A DNA stretch of 59,520 bases from Bacillota bacterium. Its GTDB lineage: Bacteria > Bacillota > Syntrophomonadia > Syntrophomonadales > Syntrophomonadaceae. The notes beneath the pieces were generated by a model. That model saw only the letters and a program-made list of their open reading frames with translations. It was not told where the DNA came from and ran no database searches. The stretch spans positions 1 to 59,520 of the forward strand of contig JAEWZB010000086.1 of the NCBI GenBank assembly GCA_023395515.1. The letters are read 5' to 3'. The translations under genes were made by a program, and so were the position numbers. Below are positions 25,820-34,169 of this stretch, in pieces; within the stretch, counting starts at the first letter, position 1; every line of letters starts with the position of its first letter.

Positions 25820-26953
25820 CTAATAACCGTTTAATAGATCTTTAAAAATAATATTTTTTTGAATTTCGGTAGTACCTTCACCAATAGTAAGAACCCGGGC
25901 GTCTCTGTAGTACCGGGCCAGACCGAAATCTTCCAGCAAACCCATGCCCCCGCATATCTGCATAGCCCGTTCGCAGATTTTCTGGGTTTCTTCCGTACAG
26001 AATAATTTAGCAATCGAGGCACTCTTACCGATAGATTCGCCATTTTCGATTTTTTGAGCTAAATATAAGCAGTAGGATTTTCCAATATCAATGCTGGAAT
26101 ACATCTCCGCCAAATAATGCTGAATTGCTTGGAAATTGTTAATAGTCTTACCAAACGCTATTCTCTGCGAGGCATATTCAAAAGCTTTATCAAAAGCCCC
26201 TTGGGCATAACCTAACGAACGGGCGGCAATAACTAATCTAGCCCCATCCAAAGTAGATAAAGAAATTCTCAAACCTTTATTTACCTCGCCAACTAAGGAC
26301 CAGGAGGGAATACGGCAATTTTTAAAATAAACATCACCGGTATCTGAGCCACACCAGCCAAATTTATTATAATGAGCACCATACGATACTCCCGGAGCAT
26401 CAGCATCAACTAAAAATGCACTAATGCCTTCTTTTCCGTTTTCGTCGACAGTTTTAGCTATCACTTGCCACAAACCTACTGCACAACGGTAAGAAATAAA
26501 GGTTTTAGTACCATTAAGCACCCATTCGTCACCATCTAAAACTGCCGTTGCTTGAATAGCTCTGGAATCAGACCCACTGGAAGCTTCGCTGTAAGCCATG
26601 CCCATAAATTTACCTTCTTCCAAAATACGCGGCAAGAAAGTATCAATTAGCTTTTGATTACCGAAGCTAAGCAGTTTATTAGCAGTATTGGAAGCGTTGA
26701 TAATAGAGGCCAGGCTATTGTTGACTTTGGCTGCTTCCATAATCAAAAGCAGCATGGTCGTCAAAGATTCACCCAAACCTCCAACTTCCTCAGGAGCAAC
26801 TAGTCTGGTAAAGCCTAATTCAGCTAACCGGTCACGCATCCACAACGGATACTCATCAACCTCATCAAGCTCCCTTTGTCTGGGCAATACTTCCTGTTCA
26901 ATGAATTCCTTAAGAATCTTGAGAAACATTTCTTGGTTTTCAGTTAAGTTCAT
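25820..26953 (-). CDS. Acyl-CoA dehydrogenase / enoyl-CoA reductase
   Basis: A 377-residue flavoprotein of the acyl-CoA dehydrogenase family: substrate/FAD segment GMAYSEASSGSDSRAI, and near the C-terminus LTIGEGTTEIQK, whose first Glu is in the position of the catalytic base of medium-chain acyl-CoA dehydrogenase. It belongs with the etfBA genes upstream and a class III CoA-transferase, a set like CaiA-CaiB in carnitine metabolism. Anaerobically it may run as a reductase of a 2-enoyl-CoA. ATG follows AAGGAG. Confidence 0.92.
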   Translation of the reverse strand: MNLTENQEMFLKILKEFIEQEVLPRQRELDEVDEYPLWMRDRLAELGFTRLVAPEEVGGLGESLTTMLLLIMEAAKVNNSLASIINASNTANKLLSFGNQKLIDTFLPRILEEGKFMGMAYSEASSGSDSRAIQATAVLDGDEWVLNGTKTFISYRCAVGLWQVIAKTVDENGKEGISAFLVDADAPGVSYGAHYNKFGWCGSDTGDVYFKNCRIPSWSLVGEVNKGLRISLSTLDGARLVIAARSLGYAQGAFDKAFEYASQRIAFGKTINNFQAIQHYLAEMYSSIDIGKSYCLYLAQKIENGESIGKSASIAKLFCTEETQKICERAMQICGGMGLLEDFGLARYYRDARVLTIGEGTTEIQKNIIFKDLLNGY

Positions 26954-27008
26954 AATTACACTCCTTCTAGCCTATTTTAAATTCATTTCTTAGCCGTAAA
27001 ATCTATTT

Positions 27009-28265
27009 TTATTTGGTTATTAAAGAAGCCGCAACCGCACCTGTTTCTTTTAAATTCGCTATTTGTTCTGGTGAATAACCTAATATTTTGGCTAAAATAT
27101 CATCAGTTTGTCCCCCTAATAAAGGAGCGCCCTTTACCACATTACAAGGAGTTCCGTTAAATTTTGGTACCGGGGCCAAATCGGTAAAATAATCGCCGGT
27201 AGTAGCATCTTGGACTTGAACAAAATCATTACGGGCCAGCCAGTGCGGATTCTTAATGGCATCACTAGCTCTTTGAATGGTTGATACAGGAATGCCGATT
27301 TCTATAAACAAGTCTTCTACTTCATCAGCCGTATGTTCGGATAGCCATTGTAACCATAATTTATCCATTTTAGCTACCAGTTCAGGATTGCCCTGGCCAC
27401 AGGTATCCATATAGGGGAATTCCTCTTCCGTTACATTCATTAAATTACAGAATTTCCCCCAAATACCTAAACCCCAAACTCCAACGCCAACCCATCTGCC
27501 ATCTTTACATTGGTAATAGCCGAAAGGTCTCCACAGTTGGTTCAAGGGACCGGAGCGTTCATAATCACCTTCCCCATTAAGTTGGGTACACCAGGTATAA
27601 CTCAAAGCATATGCTGCGCTTTCATACATGGAAGCATCAACAACCTGGCCCTGACCGGTTTTTTGGGCATTGGTATAGGCGGCTAATCCTGCACATGCGG
27701 CTACCATTCCGGTTATAATGTCACACAACATGGGATTAGCAGGAAGATATGGCCCGTCCGGCATCCCCTGCATAGAGGCTAAAGTGCTAAAAGCTTGCCC
27801 AATGGGGTCAACGCAAGGTTTGCCCAAATAACGCGCAATACCGCCATTTTCCGGTAAACCATAGCCAGTTATATGAACAATTGATATTTTGGGATTAGCT
27901 TCACAAGCCAATTCATCTGAAGGTCCATGTTTGCCAATATTCGGCACGCTATTAATCCAAATATCACATTGCTTTACCAAGTCTATAAATACTTGTTTTG
28001 AGGCGGGGCTTTTGGTAAAATTCATACTAAATTCTATACTGTTCATATTGCGCCCCATGCTAATCCACTTAGGAACCACTCCGGTTTCAGTACGGCGCCC
28101 AATGCGAGTATTATCACCTACCTTTGGTACTTCAATTTTGATAACTTCTGCGCCCATGTCACCCAGCCAGCGACAGGCGAAAGGACCTGCAAAGGCCACT
28201 CCCGTCAACATCACCCGTACTCCTTGCAAGGGGCCATACGTTTCAATAATTGGTTCACTTCTCAT
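27009..28265 (-). CDS. Class III (CaiB/BaiF/formyl-CoA transferase family) CoA-transferase
   Basis: Moves CoA between carboxylic acids through an aspartyl-CoA thioester. Visible family features: N-terminal GPLQGVRVMLTGVAFAGPF and LGDMGAEVIKIE, the catalytic Asp in NPMLCDIITGM (residue 182 from this start), and KTGQGQVVDASMYES. The 418-residue length fits. ATG 28265 has a GGTGG box 7 bp away; a TTG at 28289 has none. It activates the substrate of the adjacent acyl-CoA dehydrogenase, as CaiB does with CaiA. No acyl-CoA ligase or enoyl-CoA hydratase gene accompanies it. Confidence 0.9.
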   Translation of the reverse strand: MRSEPIIETYGPLQGVRVMLTGVAFAGPFACRWLGDMGAEVIKIEVPKVGDNTRIGRRTETGVVPKWISMGRNMNSIEFSMNFTKSPASKQVFIDLVKQCDIWINSVPNIGKHGPSDELACEANPKISIVHITGYGLPENGGIARYLGKPCVDPIGQAFSTLASMQGMPDGPYLPANPMLCDIITGMVAACAGLAAYTNAQKTGQGQVVDASMYESAAYALSYTWCTQLNGEGDYERSGPLNQLWRPFGYYQCKDGRWVGVGVWGLGIWGKFCNLMNVTEEEFPYMDTCGQGNPELVAKMDKLWLQWLSEHTADEVEDLFIEIGIPVSTIQRASDAIKNPHWLARNDFVQVQDATTGDYFTDLAPVPKFNGTPCNVVKGAPLLGGQTDDILAKILGYSPEQIANLKETGAVAASLITK

Positions 28266-28345
28266 TTTTCTGCCACCATCCTTAGTCAAAATTTTTTAAA
28301 CCGCGATCAATAATAAATATCTAAAGGGTTTGCACACAGGAATTT

Positions 28346-29248
28346 TTATCTTAAAGCAGCCGTAAGCATGGGCACGATCTCAAACATATCCCCCACCATG
28401 CCATAATCACAATCGTTGAAAATAACTGCTTTACTATCCTGGTTAATTGCCACAATAATATGAGAATCCCGAATCCCAACGGTGTGCTGTATTTGACCGG
28501 AAACAGCTAAGCCTAAATATAGACGAGGCTTTACCCGCACTCCCGATAAGCCGATATAGGAAGGAAACCAATGATGATCTTCGGCCAAACCCCTGGTACA
28601 ACCCACTTCTCCCCCTAGAGCTTCAGCTAAGTCATATGCAATCTTTAAATCCTCTTTTTTCTCAAAGCCCATGCCCACACATACTATTTTCTCAGCCAGA
28701 GTCAGGTCCACCCCTTCTTTAGTAATGGGTGCGACTGATTCCACCGTAACCCTGCAATCCGCCTCCACATCAATAACTACTATTTCACATTTATCTCCCC
28801 CCGGACTTGGAACGCTCATTCCGGCCGGAACAGTTACAACCCCCAAACCATGCCAGGCTTCTTGGCGGGTTACAGCTCCGCCATACATCATTCTTTGAGT
28901 AATGAATCGATTATCCTGGCTAGTTACCGAGAAAGCATCACTGACCATAATACAATCCAAGTATCCTGCCACTCGAGCAGCTAGGTCACGGCCACTGGGC
29001 GTAGCTCCCACCACCAAAAGCTCGGCTTCATTCTCTTTTAATAGGCCGGCAATAGATTTAGCGTAGTTTTCCGGCATGTCACTATTACCATGCAAACACA
29101 TAACCTGATGAGCACCTAGTTCACTACATTTTTCAGCAGTATCCATACCTACGGCTACAACCGTACAGGATTTACCCATTTCGGCAGTTAATGTTACTAA
29201 CTCCGAAATAAGACTGGCCTGTTCACTAAAAACATAAATTCCGCCCAT
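28346..29248 (-). CDS. etfA: Electron transfer flavoprotein alpha subunit (FixB/CaiD type)
   Basis: A 300-residue EtfA: the C-terminal FAD domain carries the signature LAVSGQIQHTVGIRDSHII, AINQD and DYGMVGDMFEIVP. The N-terminal domain (ELLVVGATPSGRDLAARVA) is the usual alpha/beta fold. Its ATG overlaps the etfB stop in TAATG, giving strict coupling. Together with EtfB it links the acyl-CoA dehydrogenase to FixCX. Whether the complex bifurcates electrons, as FixABCX does in nitrogen fixers, cannot be told from sequence alone. Confidence 0.94.
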   Translation of the reverse strand: MGGIYVFSEQASLISELVTLTAEMGKSCTVVAVGMDTAEKCSELGAHQVMCLHGNSDMPENYAKSIAGLLKENEAELLVVGATPSGRDLAARVAGYLDCIMVSDAFSVTSQDNRFITQRMMYGGAVTRQEAWHGLGVVTVPAGMSVPSPGGDKCEIVVIDVEADCRVTVESVAPITKEGVDLTLAEKIVCVGMGFEKKEDLKIAYDLAEALGGEVGCTRGLAEDHHWFPSYIGLSGVRVKPRLYLGLAVSGQIQHTVGIRDSHIIVAINQDSKAVIFNDCDYGMVGDMFEIVPMLTAALR

Positions 29249-30015
29249 TATAAAACACCCTCCCTTCGCAATGAGTCTATAAGACTGGCTACCATTTCCT
29301 CATTGCTATCACCCGACAAAATAATGTTTTTCCGGTTAGGCACATAGCCTTTCGTTTCAATTACTTCTAAATTAGAATCCATATTAATTCCCATATTGCC
29401 GACAGTACATTCTGTTACCGGCTTCTTTTTAGCCGCCATCACCGCTTTTAATCCCGGAATGGGGGCCGGGTTTATTTCCGGTAAAACTGCAATAACAGCA
29501 GGCATCTGAGTCTTTACGGTTTGTAAACAATCATTTAATTGGCGGGTAGCTGTAATCATATTGCCTTCAATATCTAATTTGCAGACCGAAGTAATAACGG
29601 GCCAATCTAATTGGGCTCCAATGCGGGGAGCGGTTTGTCTGGCATAATCATCACTGGACCCTTCAGCACAAATTACTAGTGATACATCTTCTTGTGCTTT
29701 GATGGCACCTGCTAAAGCTCGGGCAGTTACTAAGCTGTCAAGCCCTTCTAGCCCTTCGGTACTAACCCAAATTCCTTCATCTAATCCCCGGGCTAAGGCA
29801 TCATTAAATGATTTTTTAGTATCACTTCCTCCACATGACAGCCCAATTACTTGGCCAGAAAGCTTTTCGGCAGCTATACAACCAGCTTCTATGGCATTTT
29901 TATCGTAATCGCTGATTTTTTTGCTGGCTTTGCTAAAATCCACCGCTAAATCAGATCCAACTTTTAGGTCAGTTTCGTTAAATACCCACTTATAGCACAC
30001 CAGTACTTTTGTCAC
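29248..30015 (-). CDS. etfB: Electron transfer flavoprotein beta subunit (FixA type)
   Basis: A 255-residue EtfB: N-terminal VLVCYKWVFNETDLK, SDYDKNAIEAG, and the LDSLVTARALAGAI and DWPVITSV regions typical of FixA. GTG 30015 is the start because AAAGGAGG is 8 bp away and a sigma-54 promoter at 30077-30091 lies inside the longer possible frame. It is the first gene of the presumed etfB-etfA-CoA-transferase-acd-DASS-MFS-fixC-fixX unit. Confidence 0.94.
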   Translation of the reverse strand: MTKVLVCYKWVFNETDLKVGSDLAVDFSKASKKISDYDKNAIEAGCIAAEKLSGQVIGLSCGGSDTKKSFNDALARGLDEGIWVSTEGLEGLDSLVTARALAGAIKAQEDVSLVICAEGSSDDYARQTAPRIGAQLDWPVITSVCKLDIEGNMITATRQLNDCLQTVKTQMPAVIAVLPEINPAPIPGLKAVMAAKKKPVTECTVGNMGINMDSNLEVIETKGYVPNRKNIILSGDSNEEMVASLIDSLRREGVL

Positions 30016-30076
30016 CTGATTACCTCCTTTAGAAAAATATAAAATAATAACTAGCAATAACTGCTTCTTAACTAGA

Positions 30077-30091
30077 GCAAGTTTTGTGCCA
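30077..30091 (-). promoter_or_regulatory. Sigma-54 promoter of the etf-fix unit
   Basis: On the minus strand TGGCAC-N5-TTGC, an exact match to the -24/-12 consensus, 62 bp before the etfB start. The adjacent gene upstream codes for a sigma-54 activator. Confidence 0.9.
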
Positions 30092-30198
30092 AAAACGAAG
30101 TATCTTGTAATGCCCCCCTCGTTTTCCACATCAGGTTTGGCTTTTTTTACTCTGGAGACTGGATTTATCCGATTTCTCTTGAAAAAACAAAATAAAAA

Positions 30199-30230
30199 AG
30201 CGGGAAATAAAATTAAATTTATTTCCCGCT
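30199..30230 (-). terminator. Terminator after the AcoR-like activator gene
   Basis: A 13-bp perfect stem (AGCGGGAAATAAA against TTTATTTCCCGCT) followed on the minus strand by TTTTTATTTTGTTTTTT. It separates the activator transcript from the etf promoter. Confidence 0.9.
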
Positions 30231-30277
30231 TCTTTAACGTTAAATTAAGCTAATAGCTTTTTCACCGATTTATTTGT

Positions 30278-30319
30278 TGCATTTTGCACACAAAACTTGT
30301 GCTACTGTCGAATTTTGCA
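30278..30319. promoter_or_regulatory. Candidate upstream activating sites for the etf-fix promoter
   Basis: Two copies of TTTTGCA in the same orientation (30282-30288 and 30313-30319, 31 bp apart, about three helical turns) flank GCACA-N7-TGTGC (30286-30302). They lie 190-230 bp upstream of the -24 box. The same TTTTGCACA word recurs in a perfect palindrome before the activator gene (32411-32430). Confidence 0.5.
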
Positions 30320-30331
30320 ATAGCTAACCTT

Positions 30332-32326
30332 TTACATCTTTTTCAACCTTCTATATAAAGTAGTTCTATGAATACCTAATATATCTGCCGCTTTAGTAAT
30401 ATTTCCTCCGCATCGTTCCATAGTTTCGATAATGAGCTGCGTTTGCAGCCTATCCATTTTATTTTCTTCGTTATCTTTATCAAAACTAAGATCATATATT
30501 TCATTATTTAAGGCTATCCTGTTTTTTAATACTTCCGGCAGCATCTCTGCGGTCACATAAGCATCATCCTTATTAGCAAATAACACTATTCTTTCCACCA
30601 TGTTTTTTAATTCTCTGATATTGCCAGGCCAGCTATAACTGCATAGTATTAAAGATGATTCCTGATCAAAACCCTTTAAATTATAATTTAATTTAGAGGC
30701 AAACCTTTCCAGATAATATTCAGCAATTGGTATAATATCTTCTTTACGGTTAACTAGCGGGGGGATATCAATTTTAATTACATTTAAACGGTAGTATAAA
30801 TCCTCCCTAAAGTTCCCCATACGAACTTCATGTTCTAAAATTCTATTGGTCGCCGCAATTATACGGGTATTAATTTTTTTGCCTACATTGGCTCCCAAGG
30901 GGATTACTATATAGTCCTGCAGAAAACGCAATAAAGATACCTGCATATCCAGAGGCATCTCTCCAATTTCATCAAGAAATATGGTGCCATTATCGGCCGC
31001 TTCTAATTTTCCTATGCGCCCTTTTTTATCGGCACCGGAAAAGGCTCCCGATACATAACCAAAGAGCTCACTTTGTAACAACTCCGCCGGAATTGCGCCA
31101 CAATTAACGATGATAAATTCACCATTTACACCACTACGTTCGTGAATGGCTTGAGCAACTAATTCTTTACCAGTACCTGTAGCTCCCTCTATTAAAACCG
31201 TAGCAGGCATAGGAGCTATTTTATTTATAATTTTTCTAATATTATTTATGCCTAAGGAACTTCCGATCATTCCCATAGAGTGGCTGCCCATACCATGCGC
31301 ATCATACTCGGAATTATTATCTAAAACCGTAATCTTCTCATAGGCAGCCCAACCCTTTTCTTGAATGGACATCGCCCTTTGGGAAAAACGTATTAAAAAA
31401 GTTTCGGTTTCCCGGGGACGATATATGGTAGAAATACTTATTCTCTGCATATTTCCAGTAGTGACATCAACCGCATCCATAACCCGAATACTCTTGGGAT
31501 ACATTTTCAGCATATTGAAGTTTATATCCAGAAAATTATTAATGGAGGCACCTATAGCATCAGAACGCTCTTTAATCCCCCATTCTTTCATCATGTTTTG
31601 ATTTATATTTAAAATATCCCCATTATTATCCATGCAACATATAGCATCATGGGAAAAATCAATAATGTCGCAGAATTCCGGGGTTTTTTCAAAGTTATAT
31701 TCCTCTTTTATTACACACTTCTCAATAATTTGGGCCGCAATTTTCATGCAGTTGCGTGCTATTTCCGTGTTAGTAGAATAATGATTGGCAAATAACTCCA
31801 AGATGCCGCCAATTTCTCCATCAATGCTTCGAATGGGGAAGGCGGAGCGGAAAAATTTATGATAACAAACAAAAAAATGTTCAAAGCCATTTACATCTAC
31901 ATACATTTGATGCCTCATAGCCAAATCGCTGGCTATGGTTCCTTGTTTAGATTCATTAAGGATCAACCCTACCCCATGCAGCCATAATTTACTGCTATCC
32001 ACACTATCCTGCACATATAAAACATAACCATCTGTATCTTTTAACTTAAAACAAACCTCATCAATAGTTCCGGCAATGTATTGCATTATGGCCATACATG
32101 CATCTAAGAGCCATCTTCTCTTCTGCAACCGCTTACCTAATTCTCCGGTAGTGTTCCTCATTTCCAGATAGGGACTTCCCCAGCCATTCAAGCCATTTTC
32201 CTTACATCTAATCCAGGATTCGATAATTATCGGTCGGATATTTTCTGGTATAGTTCCTCTGCTGACAAAATCCACCCAGGCTCTTGCGATTTGGGCTTGC
32301 TCATTGTAAACTGCATTGATATCCAC
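30332..32326 (-). CDS. Sigma-54-dependent activator, AcoR-like (GAF-PAS-AAA-Fis)
   Basis: A 664-residue enhancer-binding protein. The N-terminal 200 residues look like a GAF sensor of the AcoR/DhaR group, then a PAS domain (about 220-320), AAA+ (about 345-580) with Walker A GATGTGKE and FLDEIGE, and a Fis-type HTH at the end (ITKAADILGIHRTTLYRRL). The sigma-54 contact loop reads GAFSGA rather than GAFTGA. It lies head-to-tail with the etf unit it probably activates. Translation starts at GTG 32326 after GGGAGG. Confidence 0.93.
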   Translation of the reverse strand: MDINAVYNEQAQIARAWVDFVSRGTIPENIRPIIIESWIRCKENGLNGWGSPYLEMRNTTGELGKRLQKRRWLLDACMAIMQYIAGTIDEVCFKLKDTDGYVLYVQDSVDSSKLWLHGVGLILNESKQGTIASDLAMRHQMYVDVNGFEHFFVCYHKFFRSAFPIRSIDGEIGGILELFANHYSTNTEIARNCMKIAAQIIEKCVIKEEYNFEKTPEFCDIIDFSHDAICCMDNNGDILNINQNMMKEWGIKERSDAIGASINNFLDINFNMLKMYPKSIRVMDAVDVTTGNMQRISISTIYRPRETETFLIRFSQRAMSIQEKGWAAYEKITVLDNNSEYDAHGMGSHSMGMIGSSLGINNIRKIINKIAPMPATVLIEGATGTGKELVAQAIHERSGVNGEFIIVNCGAIPAELLQSELFGYVSGAFSGADKKGRIGKLEAADNGTIFLDEIGEMPLDMQVSLLRFLQDYIVIPLGANVGKKINTRIIAATNRILEHEVRMGNFREDLYYRLNVIKIDIPPLVNRKEDIIPIAEYYLERFASKLNYNLKGFDQESSLILCSYSWPGNIRELKNMVERIVLFANKDDAYVTAEMLPEVLKNRIALNNEIYDLSFDKDNEENKMDRLQTQLIIETMERCGGNITKAADILGIHRTTLYRRLKKM

Positions 32327-32410
32327 AAAATATCCTCCCCTTCAATATCCTCTTAAAACAAAACCGCTTTTTTTAATCTGATAATAAAATCACTCCTAAA
32401 TACATTCTAA

Positions 32411-32430
32411 TGCAAAATTTACGTTTTGCA
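32411..32430. promoter_or_regulatory. Palindrome TGCAAAA-N6-TTTTGCA before the AcoR-like gene
   Basis: A perfect 7-bp inverted repeat 85 bp upstream of the activator's start. Its half-site TTTTGCA also occurs twice in the etf upstream region, so this is the best candidate for the activator's own binding site and for autoregulation. Confidence 0.55.
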
Positions 32431-32528
32431 CAATTTTGTAATTAGCTGGACTAACATCCTAAGCTCTCTTCCAGGAGAATTACATTGATTTGATCTTTAG
32501 CTAAATTCCGCTTTGCTATAATTAAATT

Positions 32529-32550
32529 AGGGGGGAAATACTTCCCCCCT
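32529..32550. terminator. Hairpin with G6/C6 stem
   Basis: AGGGGGGAA pairs with TTCCCCCCT around a 4-base loop. Flanking T-rich stretches exist on both sides, so it may work in either direction; it lies between the RHH gene and the promoter region of the AcoR-like activator. Confidence 0.5.
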
Positions 32551-32671
32551 TAGCTTATAATTTTTCAATTGTTTTTATTATTCCCCAAAATTTTATCTCG
32601 CACTTTTTATTATACCCTACTTAGGATGCATAAGCCCTGACTTTATGTATTGCACAAGCCTTATAAAAGCT

Positions 32672-32708
32672 ATTAGGTGACTGCCACCAATTTTTACAGT
32701 CACCTAAT
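32672..32708 (-). terminator. Hairpin after the RHH gene
   Basis: A 12-bp perfect stem (ATTAGGTGACTG against CAGTCACCTAAT) with a 13-base loop starts 5 bp past the stop codon. The following minus-strand bases are only mildly T-rich (AGCTTTTAT). Confidence 0.55.
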
Positions 32709-32712
32709 TTCT

Positions 32713-32874
32713 TTATTTGTTTTTTTCTTCCTCCTCACGAGCTAGGTACTCCCTTATTATCATTCTGACTAATGCACTGCGGGAGATTTGCTGCTCCCTA
32801 GCCAGCCTTTTTATTTCCTCAACTTGTTTTCGGGTCAAGTAAAATGTGGCGTGTTCAAATTTGTCGGTAGCCAT
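32713..32874 (-). CDS. Small ribbon-helix-helix (CopG/Arc-type) protein
   Basis: A 53-residue protein with the RHH pattern: a beta strand HATFYLTRKQVEEIKRLA, then a turn and helix SRSALVRMIIREYLAREE, with a charged tail. Such proteins are dimeric DNA-binding regulators. The ATG is preceded by GGGGAGGGGG, a very strong ribosome binding site. No toxin gene lies next to it, so an antitoxin role is not supported; regulation of the neighbouring patatin gene or of genes elsewhere is possible. Confidence 0.8.
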   Translation of the reverse strand: MATDKFEHATFYLTRKQVEEIKRLAREQQISRSALVRMIIREYLAREEEEKNK

Positions 32875-32960
32875 TCTTACCCCCTCCCCGCCACAAATGG
32901 ATTACGGCGATGTAGTGCTTTGTGGATATTATATGTAATTTACTATATTTCTGTTACATT

Positions 32961-33821
32961 CTAACTACCTAAGGCCTCTTTTAGTTTTTCAATATTTTGC
33001 TTCATAGCCCGCCTTCCATAACGGATTATTTCGGCCGCTTTATCCACATCAGTCAAGTCAACACCTGTAATCCCCGGGAATACAATCATATCGGCCAATA
33101 TTTCCTGAATCTCTTTGGAGGTTTCAAAAATTAAAATACTTAGGGTGCGGTTTATTATTTGAGGTATACCTTGAACCGGTTCATCATATAGCTCTTGCCC
33201 CAGATTAATGGCTAATATATATTCAGCTCCCATTAGACATTGTACTTGCACCGGCACTATTTCTTTAATTCCCCCATCTACTAATTGCATATCGTTAAAA
33301 TTATAGGGTACGAAGGTTACGGGAATAGAAGTACTGGCTCTTATAGCCTGGCTTAACTCCGCCTCTTGAATTAACAGCTGGGTATCATTAAGACTTAAGG
33401 TTCGGTTAGAAAATATTACTTCCCGTCCGGTATCAATGTCACAAGCAACTATGGATAAAGGCATATTTATGTCGGCTAGAGTTTTCCCTTTAGTTAATTT
33501 ACTCATTAATCTTTCCAGCTTATTGCCTTTAATAAGACCATCTAAAGGCACTTTAACCCCGGGCACGTATAAGGAGTATATATATTTTATTAAGCCGCAT
33601 AAATTATAGTCAATATAATCGGAGGGTTTAAGGTTTAAGGCGATTTTCTCCATTTCATAAGGAGACATTCCGCAAGCATGGAGGCTGGCAATAATGCTGC
33701 CGGCACTAGTCCCGGATATTTCAGCAATAGGTATCCGATTTTCATACAATACCTGTAATACCCCTATATGAGCTAATCCCTTTAAACCCCCACCGCCAAG
33801 TGCTAACCCCAACTTTTTCAT
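32961..33821 (-). CDS. Patatin-like phospholipase (RssA/YchK type)
   Basis: A 286-residue cytoplasmic serine hydrolase of the patatin family: oxyanion hole GGGGLKGLAHIGVL, nucleophile elbow GTSAG and catalytic dyad Asp in VDGGI. The order and spacing are intact, so it should be active as a lipid acyl hydrolase. ATG 33821 follows AAGAGGGG. No partner genes point to a specific pathway. Confidence 0.9.
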   Translation of the reverse strand: MKKLGLALGGGGLKGLAHIGVLQVLYENRIPIAEISGTSAGSIIASLHACGMSPYEMEKIALNLKPSDYIDYNLCGLIKYIYSLYVPGVKVPLDGLIKGNKLERLMSKLTKGKTLADINMPLSIVACDIDTGREVIFSNRTLSLNDTQLLIQEAELSQAIRASTSIPVTFVPYNFNDMQLVDGGIKEIVPVQVQCLMGAEYILAINLGQELYDEPVQGIPQIINRTLSILIFETSKEIQEILADMIVFPGITGVDLTDVDKAAEIIRYGRRAMKQNIEKLKEALGS

Positions 33822-33883
33822 ATTTTCCCCTCTTGTATTTAACATCTCTACCCTTAACTTATTAAAGTCGGAGCTTTTTCGTG

Positions 33884-34000
33884 ATTAGAAAAACTTGGCT
33901 TACGCCAAGTCGTTAGACGTACCCTACGGGCACTACCGATGCTCCCTGCGGTCGCTATTAAGGTTGCAGGCGGATGGTTAGTTTTTCTTATACTATCATC
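33884..34000. repeat. Inverted-repeat element A (MITE-like)
   Basis: Begins with TTAGAAAAACTTGGC and ends with GTTAGTTTTTCTTATACTA, so its ends are inverted copies (AGAAAAACT / AGTTTTTCT). An inner hairpin CTTGGCTTACGCCAAG follows the left end. The first 50 bp are shared with element C at about 58373-58430. Confidence 0.6.
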
Positions 34001-34020
34001 CATAAAAATTATTATAATTT

Positions 34021-34097
34021 ATGATAGTGCTAGAAAAAACTTGGCTGGCGCCAAGTTATTAGATGCAGTAAAAGCTAATTTTTCTTATAGTATCATC
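34021..34097. repeat. Inverted-repeat element B (MITE-like)
   Basis: A shorter relative of element A: left end ATGATAGTGCTAGAAAAAAC, inner hairpin ACTTGGC-TG-GCGCCAAGT, right end AATTTTTCTTATAGTATCAT. The terminal inverted repeats are about 22 bp with a few mismatches. The two elements are separated by 20 bp of AT-rich DNA. It codes for nothing visible. Confidence 0.6.
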
Positions 34098-34137
34098 TAT
34101 CAGCATAAGCAAAATCCTTTTACAGTATAAAAAGTAA

Positions 34138-34157
34138 CTAGGGAGAACCCTCCCTAG
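34138..34157 (-). terminator. Terminator after the 72-residue hypothetical gene
   Basis: An 8-bp stem (CTAGGGAG against CTCCCTAG) with loop AACC, followed on the minus strand by TTACTTTTTATAC. Confidence 0.7.
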
Positions 34158-34169
34158 AAGCTTTTATAT

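Larger units (their letters stand above)
32431..32712. other. Intergenic DNA between the activator and RHH genes
   Basis: Apart from the two hairpins listed separately and the presumed promoter of the sigma-54 activator gene I see no open frame with a ribosome binding site here. The sequence is AT-rich and ordinary. Confidence 0.4.

Noticed and set aside
32713..33821. A toxin-antitoxin pair formed by the RHH protein and its neighbour
   Set aside because: The neighbour is a complete patatin-like phospholipase with its own ribosome binding site, and no small toxin-like frame adjoins the RHH gene.
33884..34097. A CRISPR array from the repeated hairpin units
   Set aside because: Only two non-identical units, with inverted ends and no regular spacers, which fits MITE-like elements better.
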